Of a stretch of 64,000 nucleotides of DNA, positions 37,744 through 46,092 are shown piece by piece (within the stretch, counting starts at the first letter, position 1; the number at the start of each line of letters is the position of its first letter). The DNA lies in NCBI RefSeq assembly GCF_003344625.1, contig NZ_QPKJ02000001.1:620001-684000 (forward strand). The letters are read 5' to 3'. Origin of the DNA: Solirubrobacter deserti. GTDB taxonomy: Bacteria; Actinomycetota; Thermoleophilia; Solirubrobacterales; Solirubrobacteraceae. The notes beneath the pieces were generated by a model. It saw only the letters and a program-made list of their open reading frames with translations. It made no database searches and was not told the DNA's origin. Position numbers and translations under genes: made by a program.

Positions 37744-38963
37744 GCAGGTGGCTCGAGCTGCCGGAGCACGTGACCGAGAACCCGGGCGATCTGCCGGCGG
37801 GCTTCAAGGCCGCGGGCGTCGCGGCGGGCATCAAGCCGAGCGGCGGCATGGACGTCGGGCTGCTGGTGTGCTCGTCGCCCGAGTGCGTCTCGGCCACGCG
37901 CTTCACGCGCTCCGGCGTGCTGGCCGCGCCGGTCGTGCTGACCAAGGAGCGTGCGCGCCAGGACGCGATCCGCACCGTGATCGTCAACTCCGGCAACGCC
38001 AACGCGGCCACGGGCAACCGCGGCTTCGAGCAGGCCGCGCGCACGCAGGGCGCGGCGGCGATGGCGAGCGGGGTGCGCGAGGACCAGGTCGCGGTCGCGT
38101 CCACCGGCGTGATCGGCGTGCAGCTCGACGCCGGCGACGTCATTCGCGGCATCGCCCGCGCCCGCGGGGACCTGCGCGAGTACGGGCACGGCGACTTCTC
38201 CGAGGCGATCCAGACGACGGACAAGTTCGCCAAGGAGGTCGAGGTCGACGTCGCGCTGCCGTCGGGCACGGTGCGGTTGACCGCGCAGGCCAAGGGCGCC
38301 GGGATGATCTCCCCGAAGTTCGCGACGATGCTGTGCTTCGTGCAGACCGACGCGGCGCTCGACGCGCCGTTCGCCGACCTCCTGCTGGGGCTGTGCGTGG
38401 AGCGCTCGTTCGACCGCATCTCCGTCGACGGCCAGCTCTCCACCAACGACACGGTGATCTTCCAGGCGTCCGGCGCCTCGGGCGTGAAGGTGCAGGCCGA
38501 GAGCGAGGACGCGACCAAGTTCGGCGAGGCGCTGGACTGGGCGTTGCGCAAGCTCGCGCTGGACATCGTGCGCGACGGCGAGGGCTCCAAGCGGATCGGG
38601 CGCGTGGTGGTACGCGGCGGGTCGAACGACGTGGTCGAGCGCGCCGCGCGCGCGGTCGCCAACTCGCCGCTGGTGAAGGCCGCGCTGCACGGCGGGGACC
38701 CGAACTGGGGGCGGATCGCGCAGGCCGTCGGCGGTGCGCTGACCGACACGGCGCCGCTCGCGCTCGACATCTACATCGAGAACGTGCAGGTGTGCGCCGC
38801 GGGCAACGCGATCGGCTTCGACGTGGCGGCGCTGAGCGAGGCCGTGAGCGGGGACGAGGTCGAGTACGACGTCGTGCTGCCCGGCAGCGGCGCGGAGACC
38901 GAGGTGTTCTTCTCGGACCTCTCGCACGAGTACGTGACCATCAACGCGGACTACACGACATGA
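37740..38963 (+). CDS. argJ: bifunctional ornithine acetyltransferase / N-acetylglutamate synthase
   Basis: 407 residues. It is a self-cleaving Ntn-type enzyme; the processing site is the Ala-Thr bond in KGAGMISPKFATML (Thr about 197). GGDPNWGRIAQAVG and the C-terminal DLSHEYVTINADYTT are hallmark sequences. It recycles the acetyl group from N-acetylornithine to glutamate, so argE/argA are not needed. Whether it also uses acetyl-CoA cannot be decided here. It overlaps argC upstream and argB downstream by 4 bp each. Confidence 0.96.
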   Translation: MSRWLELPEHVTENPGDLPAGFKAAGVAAGIKPSGGMDVGLLVCSSPECVSATRFTRSGVLAAPVVLTKERARQDAIRTVIVNSGNANAATGNRGFEQAARTQGAAAMASGVREDQVAVASTGVIGVQLDAGDVIRGIARARGDLREYGHGDFSEAIQTTDKFAKEVEVDVALPSGTVRLTAQAKGAGMISPKFATMLCFVQTDAALDAPFADLLLGLCVERSFDRISVDGQLSTNDTVIFQASGASGVKVQAESEDATKFGEALDWALRKLALDIVRDGEGSKRIGRVVVRGGSNDVVERAARAVANSPLVKAALHGGDPNWGRIAQAVGGALTDTAPLALDIYIENVQVCAAGNAIGFDVAALSEAVSGDEVEYDVVLPGSGAETEVFFSDLSHEYVTINADYTT

Positions 38964-39808
38964 GGGATGTCGGCACCCTCCTGGAGGCGCTCCCGTACAT
39001 CCGGGAGTTCCACGGCAAGACCGTCGTGATCAAGTACGGCGGCGCCGCCATGAACGACCCGGCGCTGCGCGAGGAGTTCGCGCGTGACGTCGTGATCCTC
39101 AAGTACGTCGGGCTGAACCCGATCATCGTCCACGGCGGCGGGCCCGACATCACGCGCTACATGCAGCGCCTCGACATGCCGGTCGAGTTCGTCGGCGGGC
39201 TGCGCGTGAGCGACGCCGACACGGTCGAGATCGCGAAGATGGTGCTCGTCGGCAAGGTCAACAAGGACATCGTCGCCCGCATCAACCGCCACGGGCAGCC
39301 CGCGGTGGGGCTCAGCGGGGACGACGGACAGCTGTTCCGCGTGTCGACCACGACCGGGCCGGGCGGCGAGGACATCGGCTTCGTCGGCAAGATCGACCGC
39401 GTCGACATCGGCGTGATCAACCACATCGCCGAGGACTACATCCCGGTCATCGCGTCGGTCGGCGCTGACCGGGACGGGCGCTCGCACAACGTCAACGCGG
39501 ACGAGGCGGCGGGCGCGATCGCGCGCGCCATGGGCGCCTACAAGGTCATCTTCCTCACGGACGTGCCGGGCTGGCTGCGCGACCCGTCCGACCCCGACAG
39601 CGTGATCTCCGAGTGCGGGGCGGACGAGGTGGAAGCGGCGATCGAGACGATGCAGGGCGGCATGCGGCCCAAGCTGCAGGCCTGCGTGGAGGCGATCCAC
39701 GGCGGCGTCACCTACGCGCACATCATCGACGGGCGGCTGCCGCACTCGCTGCTGCTCGAGCTGTTCACGGACGCCGGCATCGGGACGAAAGTGAGGCCGG
39801 CCACGTGA
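38960..39808 (+). CDS. argB: acetylglutamate kinase
   Basis: 282 residues, amino-acid-kinase fold. Motifs: KTVVIKYGGAAMNDPALREE at the N-terminus, VHGGGPDITRYMQRL, the substrate-binding VGGLRVSDADT, and NVNADEAAGAIARAMGAYK with the FLTDVPG nucleotide loop. It phosphorylates N-acetylglutamate. The extended N-terminal helix (DVGTLLEALPYIREF) is typical of hexameric, arginine-inhibited kinases, so feedback control is likely. The ATG overlaps the argJ stop; the stop overlaps the argD GTG. Confidence 0.97.
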   Translation: MRDVGTLLEALPYIREFHGKTVVIKYGGAAMNDPALREEFARDVVILKYVGLNPIIVHGGGPDITRYMQRLDMPVEFVGGLRVSDADTVEIAKMVLVGKVNKDIVARINRHGQPAVGLSGDDGQLFRVSTTTGPGGEDIGFVGKIDRVDIGVINHIAEDYIPVIASVGADRDGRSHNVNADEAAGAIARAMGAYKVIFLTDVPGWLRDPSDPDSVISECGADEVEAAIETMQGGMRPKLQACVEAIHGGVTYAHIIDGRLPHSLLLELFTDAGIGTKVRPAT

Positions 39809-40920
39809 GCCTGGCGAACACCTACGCGCGTTACCCCGTCGAGTTCGTCGGCGGGGCCGGGATGTGGCTCACCGACGCCCAGGGCGACGCGTACCTGGAC
39901 TTCCTGAGCGGGATCGCGGTCAACAACCTCGGCCACTGCCACCCGGCGGTCGTGGACGCGGTGCAGCGGCAGGCCGCGACGCTCCTGCACGTCTCGAACC
40001 TGTTCTACAACGAGCCGAACGTGACGCTGGCCGCGCGGCTGTGCGACCGCTCGTTCGGCGAGAGCGTGTTCTTCTGCAACAGCGGGGCGGAGGCCAACGA
40101 GGCCGCGATCAAGCTCGTGCGCAAGTTCCGCCCGCGCGGCGATCTGGTCGTCGCGCTCAACGGCTTCCACGGCCGCACGTACGGCGCGTTGAGCGCCACC
40201 CCGCAGGAGTCCAAGCAGGCGCCGTTCGCGCCGCTGGTGCCGGGCTTCCGTGCCGTGGATGCGACTGACGCGGCCGCCGCCGTGGACGCGGACACCGCCG
40301 CGGTGCTGATCGAGCCGATCCAGGGCGAGTCCGGCGTCAACGTGTTCGACGCCGAGCTGCTGGCCTCGATCCGTGCGGCGTGCGACGCGGTCGGCGCGGC
40401 GCTCGTGTTCGACGAGGTCCAGACCGGCATGGGCCGCACCGGCTCGCTGTGGGCCCACGAGCAGCTCGGCGTCGTGCCGGACGCGATGACGCTGGCCAAG
40501 GGCCTCGGCGGCGGGCTGCCGATCGGCGCGCTCGTGATCGGCCCGAAGCTGCAGTCGGTCTTCGCCCCGGGCGACCACGGCTCGACGTTCGCCGGCGGCC
40601 CGCTCGTCAGCGCGGCGGCGAACGTGGCGCTGGACGTGATCGACGACGAGGCCTTCCTCGCGCACGTGCGCGAGATGGGTGAGCGCTTGACGGAGGGGTT
40701 GCGCGAGCTGCCCGGCGTGGTGTCCGTGCGCGGGCGCGGGCTGATGGTCGCCGCGGAGATCGACGGGCCGGCGCCCGAGATCGCCAAGCGCGCCCTGCTC
40801 GAGCACAAGCTGATCATCAACGCGACCGGCCCGACGACGCTGCGCTTCCTCCCGCCGCTGATCACCGAGTCCGAGCACATCGACGAGGCGCTTAACCGCT
40901 TGTCCGCAGCGCTTTCCTGA
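39805..40920 (+). CDS. argD: acetylornithine aminotransferase
   Basis: 371 residues, class III PLP aminotransferase. It shows the NSGAEANEAAIKLVRK cofactor region, FHGRTYGALSAT, the Asp of VFDEVQTGMGRTG, Schiff-base Lys in TLAKGLGGGLPIGA, and GSTFAGGPLVSAAA. It converts N-acetylglutamate semialdehyde to N-acetylornithine. The GTG start overlaps the argB stop by 4 bp. It is the last gene of the coupled block; argF, argR, argG and argH do not follow, so the rest of the pathway is elsewhere. Confidence 0.95.
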   Translation: MSLANTYARYPVEFVGGAGMWLTDAQGDAYLDFLSGIAVNNLGHCHPAVVDAVQRQAATLLHVSNLFYNEPNVTLAARLCDRSFGESVFFCNSGAEANEAAIKLVRKFRPRGDLVVALNGFHGRTYGALSATPQESKQAPFAPLVPGFRAVDATDAAAAVDADTAAVLIEPIQGESGVNVFDAELLASIRAACDAVGAALVFDEVQTGMGRTGSLWAHEQLGVVPDAMTLAKGLGGGLPIGALVIGPKLQSVFAPGDHGSTFAGGPLVSAAANVALDVIDDEAFLAHVREMGERLTEGLRELPGVVSVRGRGLMVAAEIDGPAPEIAKRALLEHKLIINATGPTTLRFLPPLITESEHIDEALNRLSAALS

Positions 40921-40967
40921 CTCACACCGGTTTGGCGAGGATCGCAGGGCGGTACTAGCCCCGTGCA

Positions 40968-42305
40968 TTGCGGATCTCGGGCTTGATCGTGACGGGAACA
41001 GCGGCGATCGTGGTCGCCGCTCCGGCCTTCGCGCAGCTGCCTGACCCGACGAAGAACCTGCCGAAGGTCCCCGTGCCGACCGTGCAGGTCCCGGTGCCCA
41101 CGGTGCAGGTGCCGATCCCGACCGTGCAGGTCCCGGTGCCCACCGTGCAGGTGCCGATTCCGACCGTGCAGGTCCCGATCCCGACGGTGCAGGTGCCGAT
41201 CCCGACCGCGCCGCCCAGTCAGGGTGGCGGGGGGCGCAGCGGCGGCGGCACGCCCAGCGGCGGTTCCTCCGGCGGCGGGCAGTCCGGCGGCGGCGGGGGC
41301 GGCGGGACGTCCGGTGGCGGCGGCTCGGCGTCCGGCGGCGGCTCGGGCGGCGGCTCATCCTCCGCGGGCGGCTCGTCCGGCGGGGGCTCGTCGTCCGGCG
41401 GTGGCGCGAGCGGGTCGTCCGGCGGCGGCACGACGTCCGGCGGCGAGGGCTCGTCCCGCGCCGGTTCGTCCACCGGGGGCGACGACAAGCCCGCCGGCAC
41501 GCGCAGCTCTTCACGCGGCGGCGCTTCCGCGTGCGGCTCGTCGTGCGACGGCGGCGGCACCTCGCGCGCACCTCGCAACGTGGCCCCGGCGGTGCCGCGC
41601 GTCGAGCTCGACAACGCCGACGACGCCCGACCCAGGACCGGTCCGGTCAAGCGCGAGCGGCGGCTGCGTGCGACGGTCGCGCGGGCCGGCGGCTGCCTCG
41701 ACGACCTCTCACCCGCGCAGCGGCGCGTGCTGTCGCTGCGGGCCGGCGTGGGTCCGCAACCCGCGCGCTCGCGCACGGGCGTCGCGCGCCGGCTCGACAT
41801 CAGCGTCCAGCGCGTCACGCGGCTGGAGACGACCGGGCTGCGACGCCTCCGCGCCCTGGCCGGCGGCGGCGCCTGCGGCGGCGGCGCCCCGACCACGCTC
41901 GCGAGCGGCCAGACCGCACCCGGGAGCGCGACGGCCGCCACCGTCGCCGGCGGCTCCTCCACCAGCCGGACCGCCGATCCCCGCGACGCCGGACGCGAAC
42001 GGGACAAGGGCGGCAACGGCCGCGGTTCCGACGAGTCGTGCGGCGACGCGTGCGCCGGAGAAGACGCGCCCGGCGGCGGGGTCGAGAGCGCCACGTTCAG
42101 CAACCGGCCGCCTGCGGCGAGCCAGAACGGTGCGTTCGACCTGACGCTGCCACTGATCCTGCTCGCGATGGCAGGGGCCGCGTTGGTCGTGGGACGCACG
42201 GTCAAGCGCGGGCTCGCACCGGCCGGCGCTGCCGACGAACCCGAGCCGGACGAGGTGCCGCGCGAGCGTCCCCCTCGCTGGGACGATCCACCGCCCGGCC
42301 TCTGA
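40968..42305 (+). CDS. exported low-complexity protein with sigma-70 region-4-like helix-turn-helix and C-terminal membrane helix
   Basis: 445 residues from a TTG start. A signal-like segment (about 1-22, ending APAFAQ) precedes six heptapeptide repeats VQVP(V/I)PT (about 39-80) and a Gly/Ser-rich stretch (about 85-190). A helix-turn-helix of sigma-factor region-4 type lies at 247-298 (LSPAQRRVLSLRAGVG, GVARRLDISVQRVTRLE). A single membrane helix lies at about 392-414, followed by an acidic/basic tail. Taken at face value the HTH is outside the membrane, where DNA binding makes little sense; an uncleaved N-terminal anchor or a protein-binding role for the HTH fold are alternatives. No known family recognised. 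Confidence 0.72.
   Translation: MRISGLIVTGTAAIVVAAPAFAQLPDPTKNLPKVPVPTVQVPVPTVQVPIPTVQVPVPTVQVPIPTVQVPIPTVQVPIPTAPPSQGGGGRSGGGTPSGGSSGGGQSGGGGGGGTSGGGGSASGGGSGGGSSSAGGSSGGGSSSGGGASGSSGGGTTSGGEGSSRAGSSTGGDDKPAGTRSSSRGGASACGSSCDGGGTSRAPRNVAPAVPRVELDNADDARPRTGPVKRERRLRATVARAGGCLDDLSPAQRRVLSLRAGVGPQPARSRTGVARRLDISVQRVTRLETTGLRRLRALAGGGACGGGAPTTLASGQTAPGSATAATVAGGSSTSRTADPRDAGRERDKGGNGRGSDESCGDACAGEDAPGGGVESATFSNRPPAASQNGAFDLTLPLILLAMAGAALVVGRTVKRGLAPAGAADEPEPDEVPRERPPRWDDPPPGL
41067..41207 (+). repeat. 21-bp in-frame tandem repeats
   Basis: Six 21-bp units coding for VQVPVPT or VQVPIPT (41082-41207), preceded by a partial unit. They differ only by silent changes and a Val/Ile switch. Confidence 0.9.
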
Positions 42306-42315
42306 TTGCATGCAA
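42306..42315. promoter_or_regulatory. palindrome upstream of the GntR gene
   Basis: TTGCATGCAA, a perfect 10-bp palindrome, with a further half-site ATGCAA at 42362-42367 immediately before the gntR start. The spacing of about 50 bp would suit autorepression. Confidence 0.4.
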
Positions 42316-42368
42316 AATCGGCTCGAATGGCCTTGCGCGAGCCCTGACGGCGTGGTTTCGTATGCAAG

Positions 42369-42971
42369 ATGGCGGCACCGCGCGTGCGCGATCTGCTCGA
42401 GGAGGCGATCCTCGAAGGCGAGCTGAAGCCGGGCGAGCGCCTGCGCGCGGAGGCGCTCGCGCAGCGCTTCGGCACAAGTCGCACCCCGGTCCGCGAAGCG
42501 CTGCTGCAGCTGGAGGCGCAGGGCCTGGTGGACGTCGAGCCCAACCGCGGCGCGGTGGTCAGGACGTTCGACCGCGATGACCTCTTCGACCTCTACCAGC
42601 TGCGCGCGCTGCTGGAGCCGCGCGCCGCCGCGCTCGCCGCGCCCCGCATCGGGGACGGGGACATCGAGCGCCTGGCCGGGCTGTGCGAAGCCGAGGACCA
42701 GATGGTCGCCAACGAGGCGTTCCACCGGATCATCCTCGAGGCCGCCGGCAGCCCGCGCCTGCTGGACGCGATGCGCGCCGCGACCGGCATCCCGCGCACG
42801 TTCCGGAGCGTCTTCTGGCACGACGAACGCCAACGGGACGAGTCGCTCATGTGCCATCGCCGGCTCGTCGCCGCCTTCACGGCGCGCGACGCCCAGCTCG
42901 CCGAAGCGGTGATGCGCATGCACATCCTCGGCGCGATCGCGTTCCTGGAGGAGCAATGGCCGAGCCACTAG
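42369..42971 (+). CDS. GntR-family (FadR/FCD) transcriptional regulator
   Basis: 200 residues. The winged-helix domain (about 1-70) reads VRDLLEEAILEGELKPGERL, ALAQRFGTSRTPVREALLQL, GLVDVEPNRGAVV. An all-helical FCD ligand domain (about 75-195) follows, with metal-site candidates in NEAFHRIILEAAG and CHRRLVAAF. Such regulators sense small carboxylates or pathway intermediates. It overlaps the CoA-transferase gene by 16 bp and is the first gene of the hydantoinase operon, so it probably controls that operon; palindromic TTGCATGCAA sites lie just upstream. Confidence 0.92.
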   Translation: MAAPRVRDLLEEAILEGELKPGERLRAEALAQRFGTSRTPVREALLQLEAQGLVDVEPNRGAVVRTFDRDDLFDLYQLRALLEPRAAALAAPRIGDGDIERLAGLCEAEDQMVANEAFHRIILEAAGSPRLLDAMRAATGIPRTFRSVFWHDERQRDESLMCHRRLVAAFTARDAQLAEAVMRMHILGAIAFLEEQWPSH

Positions 42972-44110
42972 CGGGCCTGCGGGCGATCGAGTTCGGGCAG
43001 CTGCTCGCGGGCCCGTTCACCGGGACCCTGCTCGGCGACTTCGGCGCGGAGGTGATCAAGATCGAGGCGCCCGGTGACGGCGACGCCATGCGCGACTGGG
43101 GCCGCCTGCGCCACAACGACCGCTCCCTGTGGTGGTCGATCCTGGCCCGCAACAAGCGCTCGGTCGCGCTCAACCTGCGCGAGCCCGAGGGCCAGCGCAT
43201 CGCCGCCGACCTGGCCGCCACCGCTGACATCGTGCTCGAGAACTTCCGCCCCGGCACGATGGAGAAGTGGGGCCTCGGGCCCGAGGACCTGCACGCGCGC
43301 AACCCGGACCTGATCTATGCGCGCGTGTCCGGCTACGGCCAGACGGGCCGCTACCGCGACCGCCCGGGGTTCGCGTCCGCCGGCGAGGCCATCTCCGGCC
43401 TGCGCCACATCAACGGCTACCCGGACCAGGCGCCGCCGCGCAGCGGCATCTCGCTCGGCGACACGCTCGCGGCGCAGTCGGCGTTCCAGGGCATCCTGCT
43501 CGCGCTCATCGCGCGCAACAACGGCGCCCAGGGGCAGGTCGTGGACGCGAGCATCGTCGACGCCTGCTTCGCCATGAGCGAGTCGTCCACGCTCGAGTAC
43601 GAGAAGACCGGCTTCGTCCGCCAGCCCACGGGCCCGCGCCTGCCGCGCATCGCGCCGAGCAACGTCTACTGCTCCAAGGACGGCAAGTGGGTCGTGATCG
43701 CGGCCAACCACGACACGCTCTGGCGCCGGCTGGCGAAGATCATGGGCCGGCCCGAGCTGGGGGAGGACGAGCGCTTCGCCACCCACCACGCGCGCGGCGA
43801 GCACGAGGACCTGCTCGACGAGATCATCGGCGAGTTCGCCGCGCAGCACACGGCCGCGGAGCTGGACGAGCTCGTCAACGGCGGGGGCGTCGTGTGCGCG
43901 CCGGTCTACACCGCCGAGGACGTCTACAAGGACCCGTACTTCCGCGAGCGCGAGCTGCTGGTGGAGGTCGAGGACGAGGTCCACGGGCGCATCACCGTTC
44001 CGGGGATCGTGCCCAAGCTGAGCCGGACACCCGGTTCGATCCGCCAGGCGGCCCGTTGGACGGTGGGCGCCGACACGGAAGCGGTGCTGGAGGAGCTCGA
44101 ACGAGGCTGA
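42956..44110 (+). CDS. CaiB/BaiF-family (class III) CoA-transferase
   Basis: 384 residues. Family features are the N-terminal GLRAIEFGQLLAGPFTGTLLGDFGAEVIKIE (first part shared by all members), RNKRSVALNLREPEGQ, ENFRPGTMEKWGL, and the catalytic Asp in QVVDASIVDACF. Class III enzymes move CoA between carboxylic acids by an aspartyl-CoA thioester intermediate. GGAGGAG lies 1-7 bp before the ATG, within the gntR end. It precedes hyuA by 10 bp. The acid it activates is not deducible; its presence suggests the operon handles a CoA-linked acid as well as an imide. Confidence 0.92.
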   Translation: MAEPLAGLRAIEFGQLLAGPFTGTLLGDFGAEVIKIEAPGDGDAMRDWGRLRHNDRSLWWSILARNKRSVALNLREPEGQRIAADLAATADIVLENFRPGTMEKWGLGPEDLHARNPDLIYARVSGYGQTGRYRDRPGFASAGEAISGLRHINGYPDQAPPRSGISLGDTLAAQSAFQGILLALIARNNGAQGQVVDASIVDACFAMSESSTLEYEKTGFVRQPTGPRLPRIAPSNVYCSKDGKWVVIAANHDTLWRRLAKIMGRPELGEDERFATHHARGEHEDLLDEIIGEFAAQHTAAELDELVNGGGVVCAPVYTAEDVYKDPYFRERELLVEVEDEVHGRITVPGIVPKLSRTPGSIRQAARWTVGADTEAVLEELERG

Positions 44111-44120
44111 GAGGAGTGGC

Positions 44121-46091
44121 ATGGCGTATCGGCTCGGGGTGGACGTCGGAGGGACGTTCACCGACCTGTTTCTCGTAGACGACGGAGACCACCGGCAGTG
44201 GCGCGTGAAGACGCCATCGACGCCGACTGACCCCAGTCAGGGCGTCCTGAAAGGCGTGAGCCGGATCTGCGAGGCCGCGGGGATCAGCCCCGCCGACCTG
44301 GCCAACGTCGTGCACGGCACGACGGTCGCGACCAACGCCGTGCTCGAATCCAAGGGCGCGCGCGTCGGGCTGATCACGACGCAGGGCTTCGGGCAGATCC
44401 TGCACCTCGCGCGCTCGCAGACGCCGGGCCCGCTCGCGGGCTGGATCATCATGGTCAAGCCCGACCCGCCCGCTTCACTGGCCGATACGCGCGAGGCCAT
44501 CGAGCGGATGGACGCGCGCGGCGAGACGCTCGTCGCGGTCGACCGCGAGCAGGTCTCGCGGGTGATCGAGGATCTGGTCGACGGCGGGGTGGAGTCCCTC
44601 ACGATCTCGCTGATCAACTCGTACGTCAACGGCGCGCACGAGCAGGAGATCGCGGACCTGGTCGAGGAGCTCCACCCCGGCTTCCCGGTGACGCTCTCGT
44701 CCGCCGTGCTGCCGGAGTTCCGTGAGTACGAGCGGACGCTGACGGCGTGCATGAACTCCTACGTGCGCCCGCAGGTCGCGCAGTACGTCGATCGCCTGCA
44801 GTCCTCGCTGTCGAACATGGGCGTCAAGACCGAGGTCGACATCCTGCGCTCGGACGCGGGTGTGATGACGCCCGCCGAGGCCGCCCGCAACCCGGTCTAC
44901 GGCGTGCTGTCCGGTCCGTCCGGCGGGGTCGCGGGCGCGCTCTACGTGGCGGCGCGGGCGGGCTTCCCGAACGTGCTCACGTTTGACATGGGCGGCACCT
45001 CCACGGACGTGTCGCTATGCCAGGCGGGTGAGCCGACGATCGGGCGCGAGACCACGATCGGGCAGTTCCGGATCAAGGTCCCGAGCGTGGACGTGCACAC
45101 CGTCGGCGCGGGTGGCGGCTCGATCGCGCACGTGCCCGAGCTCACCCGCGCGCTGCGCGTCGGCCCGCAGTCCGCGGGCGCCGAGCCGGGCCCGGCGGCG
45201 TACGGTCAGGGAGGGACCGAACCGACCGTCACGGACGCCAACGTCGTCCTCGGCCACCTCCCGGCGGACCTGATCGGCGGCGAGATGACGCTCGACGTCG
45301 AGGCCGCGCGCGCCGCCGTGGGCAAGGTGGCCGACGCCATGGGCCTGTCGCTCGAGGAGGCCGCCGACGGCATCCTGCGGATCGTCAACGAGAACATGGC
45401 GGGCGCGCTGCGCGTGATCAGCGTCCAGCGCGGCCACGACCCGCGTGAGTTCGCGCTCGTCGCCTTCGGCGGCGCCGGCCCGCTGCACGCCAACGCGGTC
45501 GCGGAGCTGATGGGCTCGTTCCCGGTGATCGTCCCGCCCTCGCCCGGGCTGCTGTGCGCGCTCGGCGACCTGGTTGCGGGCTTCCGCAACGAGTTCGCGC
45601 AGACGCTGATCCGGCTCACGTCCGAGGTCGACGACGCGGACGACATCCTCAAAGCGCTCGAAGGCCGCGCACGCGAGTGGATGGACGCCCAGGGCATCGC
45701 CGCGGACGATCAGCACATCGAGTTCATCGCCGACATGCGCTACCGCGGCCAGGGCTACGAGATCCCAGTCCCATGGGGCGATGATCTCGAGGAGCGCTTC
45801 AACGAGCTGCACGAGCAGCTGTACGGCTTCCGGATGCCGAACACGGCGTCGGAGATCGTCAACCTGCGCGCGGTGGGCACGGGCGATCGCCCGCAGCCCG
45901 AGCTGCCCGAGGAGGACCCGGTCGAGGCGATGCTCGAGCCCGGCACGCACGCCCGGTCGGAGCTGCATCCCGGCTCGATCGTCCCCGGCCCGAGCATCAT
46001 CACCGAGTTCGACTCCACGACGGTCGTGCTGGACGGCTACGTCGCCGAGGTCGACCGCTTCTTCAACATCCTGATCCGGAAGGGGTCGTGA
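44121..46091 (+). CDS. hydantoinase/oxoprolinase family subunit A
   Basis: 656 residues. The actin-like ATPase start LGVDVGGTFTDLFLVD and VVHGTTVATNAVLE belong to the Hydant_A_N domain, and LTFDMGGTSTDVSLCQAG to the central hydantoinase A domain. The C-terminal domain ends near 640. Members include ATP-dependent N-methylhydantoinase, 5-oxoprolinase, and acetone or acetophenone carboxylase beta subunits. The isochorismatase-fold amidase downstream favours the hydantoinase reading. A clear GAGAGGAG lies before the ATG. It pairs with the B subunit, which starts 1 bp after its stop. Confidence 0.93.
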   Translation: MAYRLGVDVGGTFTDLFLVDDGDHRQWRVKTPSTPTDPSQGVLKGVSRICEAAGISPADLANVVHGTTVATNAVLESKGARVGLITTQGFGQILHLARSQTPGPLAGWIIMVKPDPPASLADTREAIERMDARGETLVAVDREQVSRVIEDLVDGGVESLTISLINSYVNGAHEQEIADLVEELHPGFPVTLSSAVLPEFREYERTLTACMNSYVRPQVAQYVDRLQSSLSNMGVKTEVDILRSDAGVMTPAEAARNPVYGVLSGPSGGVAGALYVAARAGFPNVLTFDMGGTSTDVSLCQAGEPTIGRETTIGQFRIKVPSVDVHTVGAGGGSIAHVPELTRALRVGPQSAGAEPGPAAYGQGGTEPTVTDANVVLGHLPADLIGGEMTLDVEAARAAVGKVADAMGLSLEEAADGILRIVNENMAGALRVISVQRGHDPREFALVAFGGAGPLHANAVAELMGSFPVIVPPSPGLLCALGDLVAGFRNEFAQTLIRLTSEVDDADDILKALEGRAREWMDAQGIAADDQHIEFIADMRYRGQGYEIPVPWGDDLEERFNELHEQLYGFRMPNTASEIVNLRAVGTGDRPQPELPEEDPVEAMLEPGTHARSELHPGSIVPGPSIITEFDSTTVVLDGYVAEVDRFFNILIRKGS

Positions 46092-46092
46092 C

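Noticed and set aside
41067..41207. Regular 21-bp repeats considered as a CRISPR-like array
   Set aside because: Units are contiguous without spacers, in frame, and encode a heptapeptide repeat.
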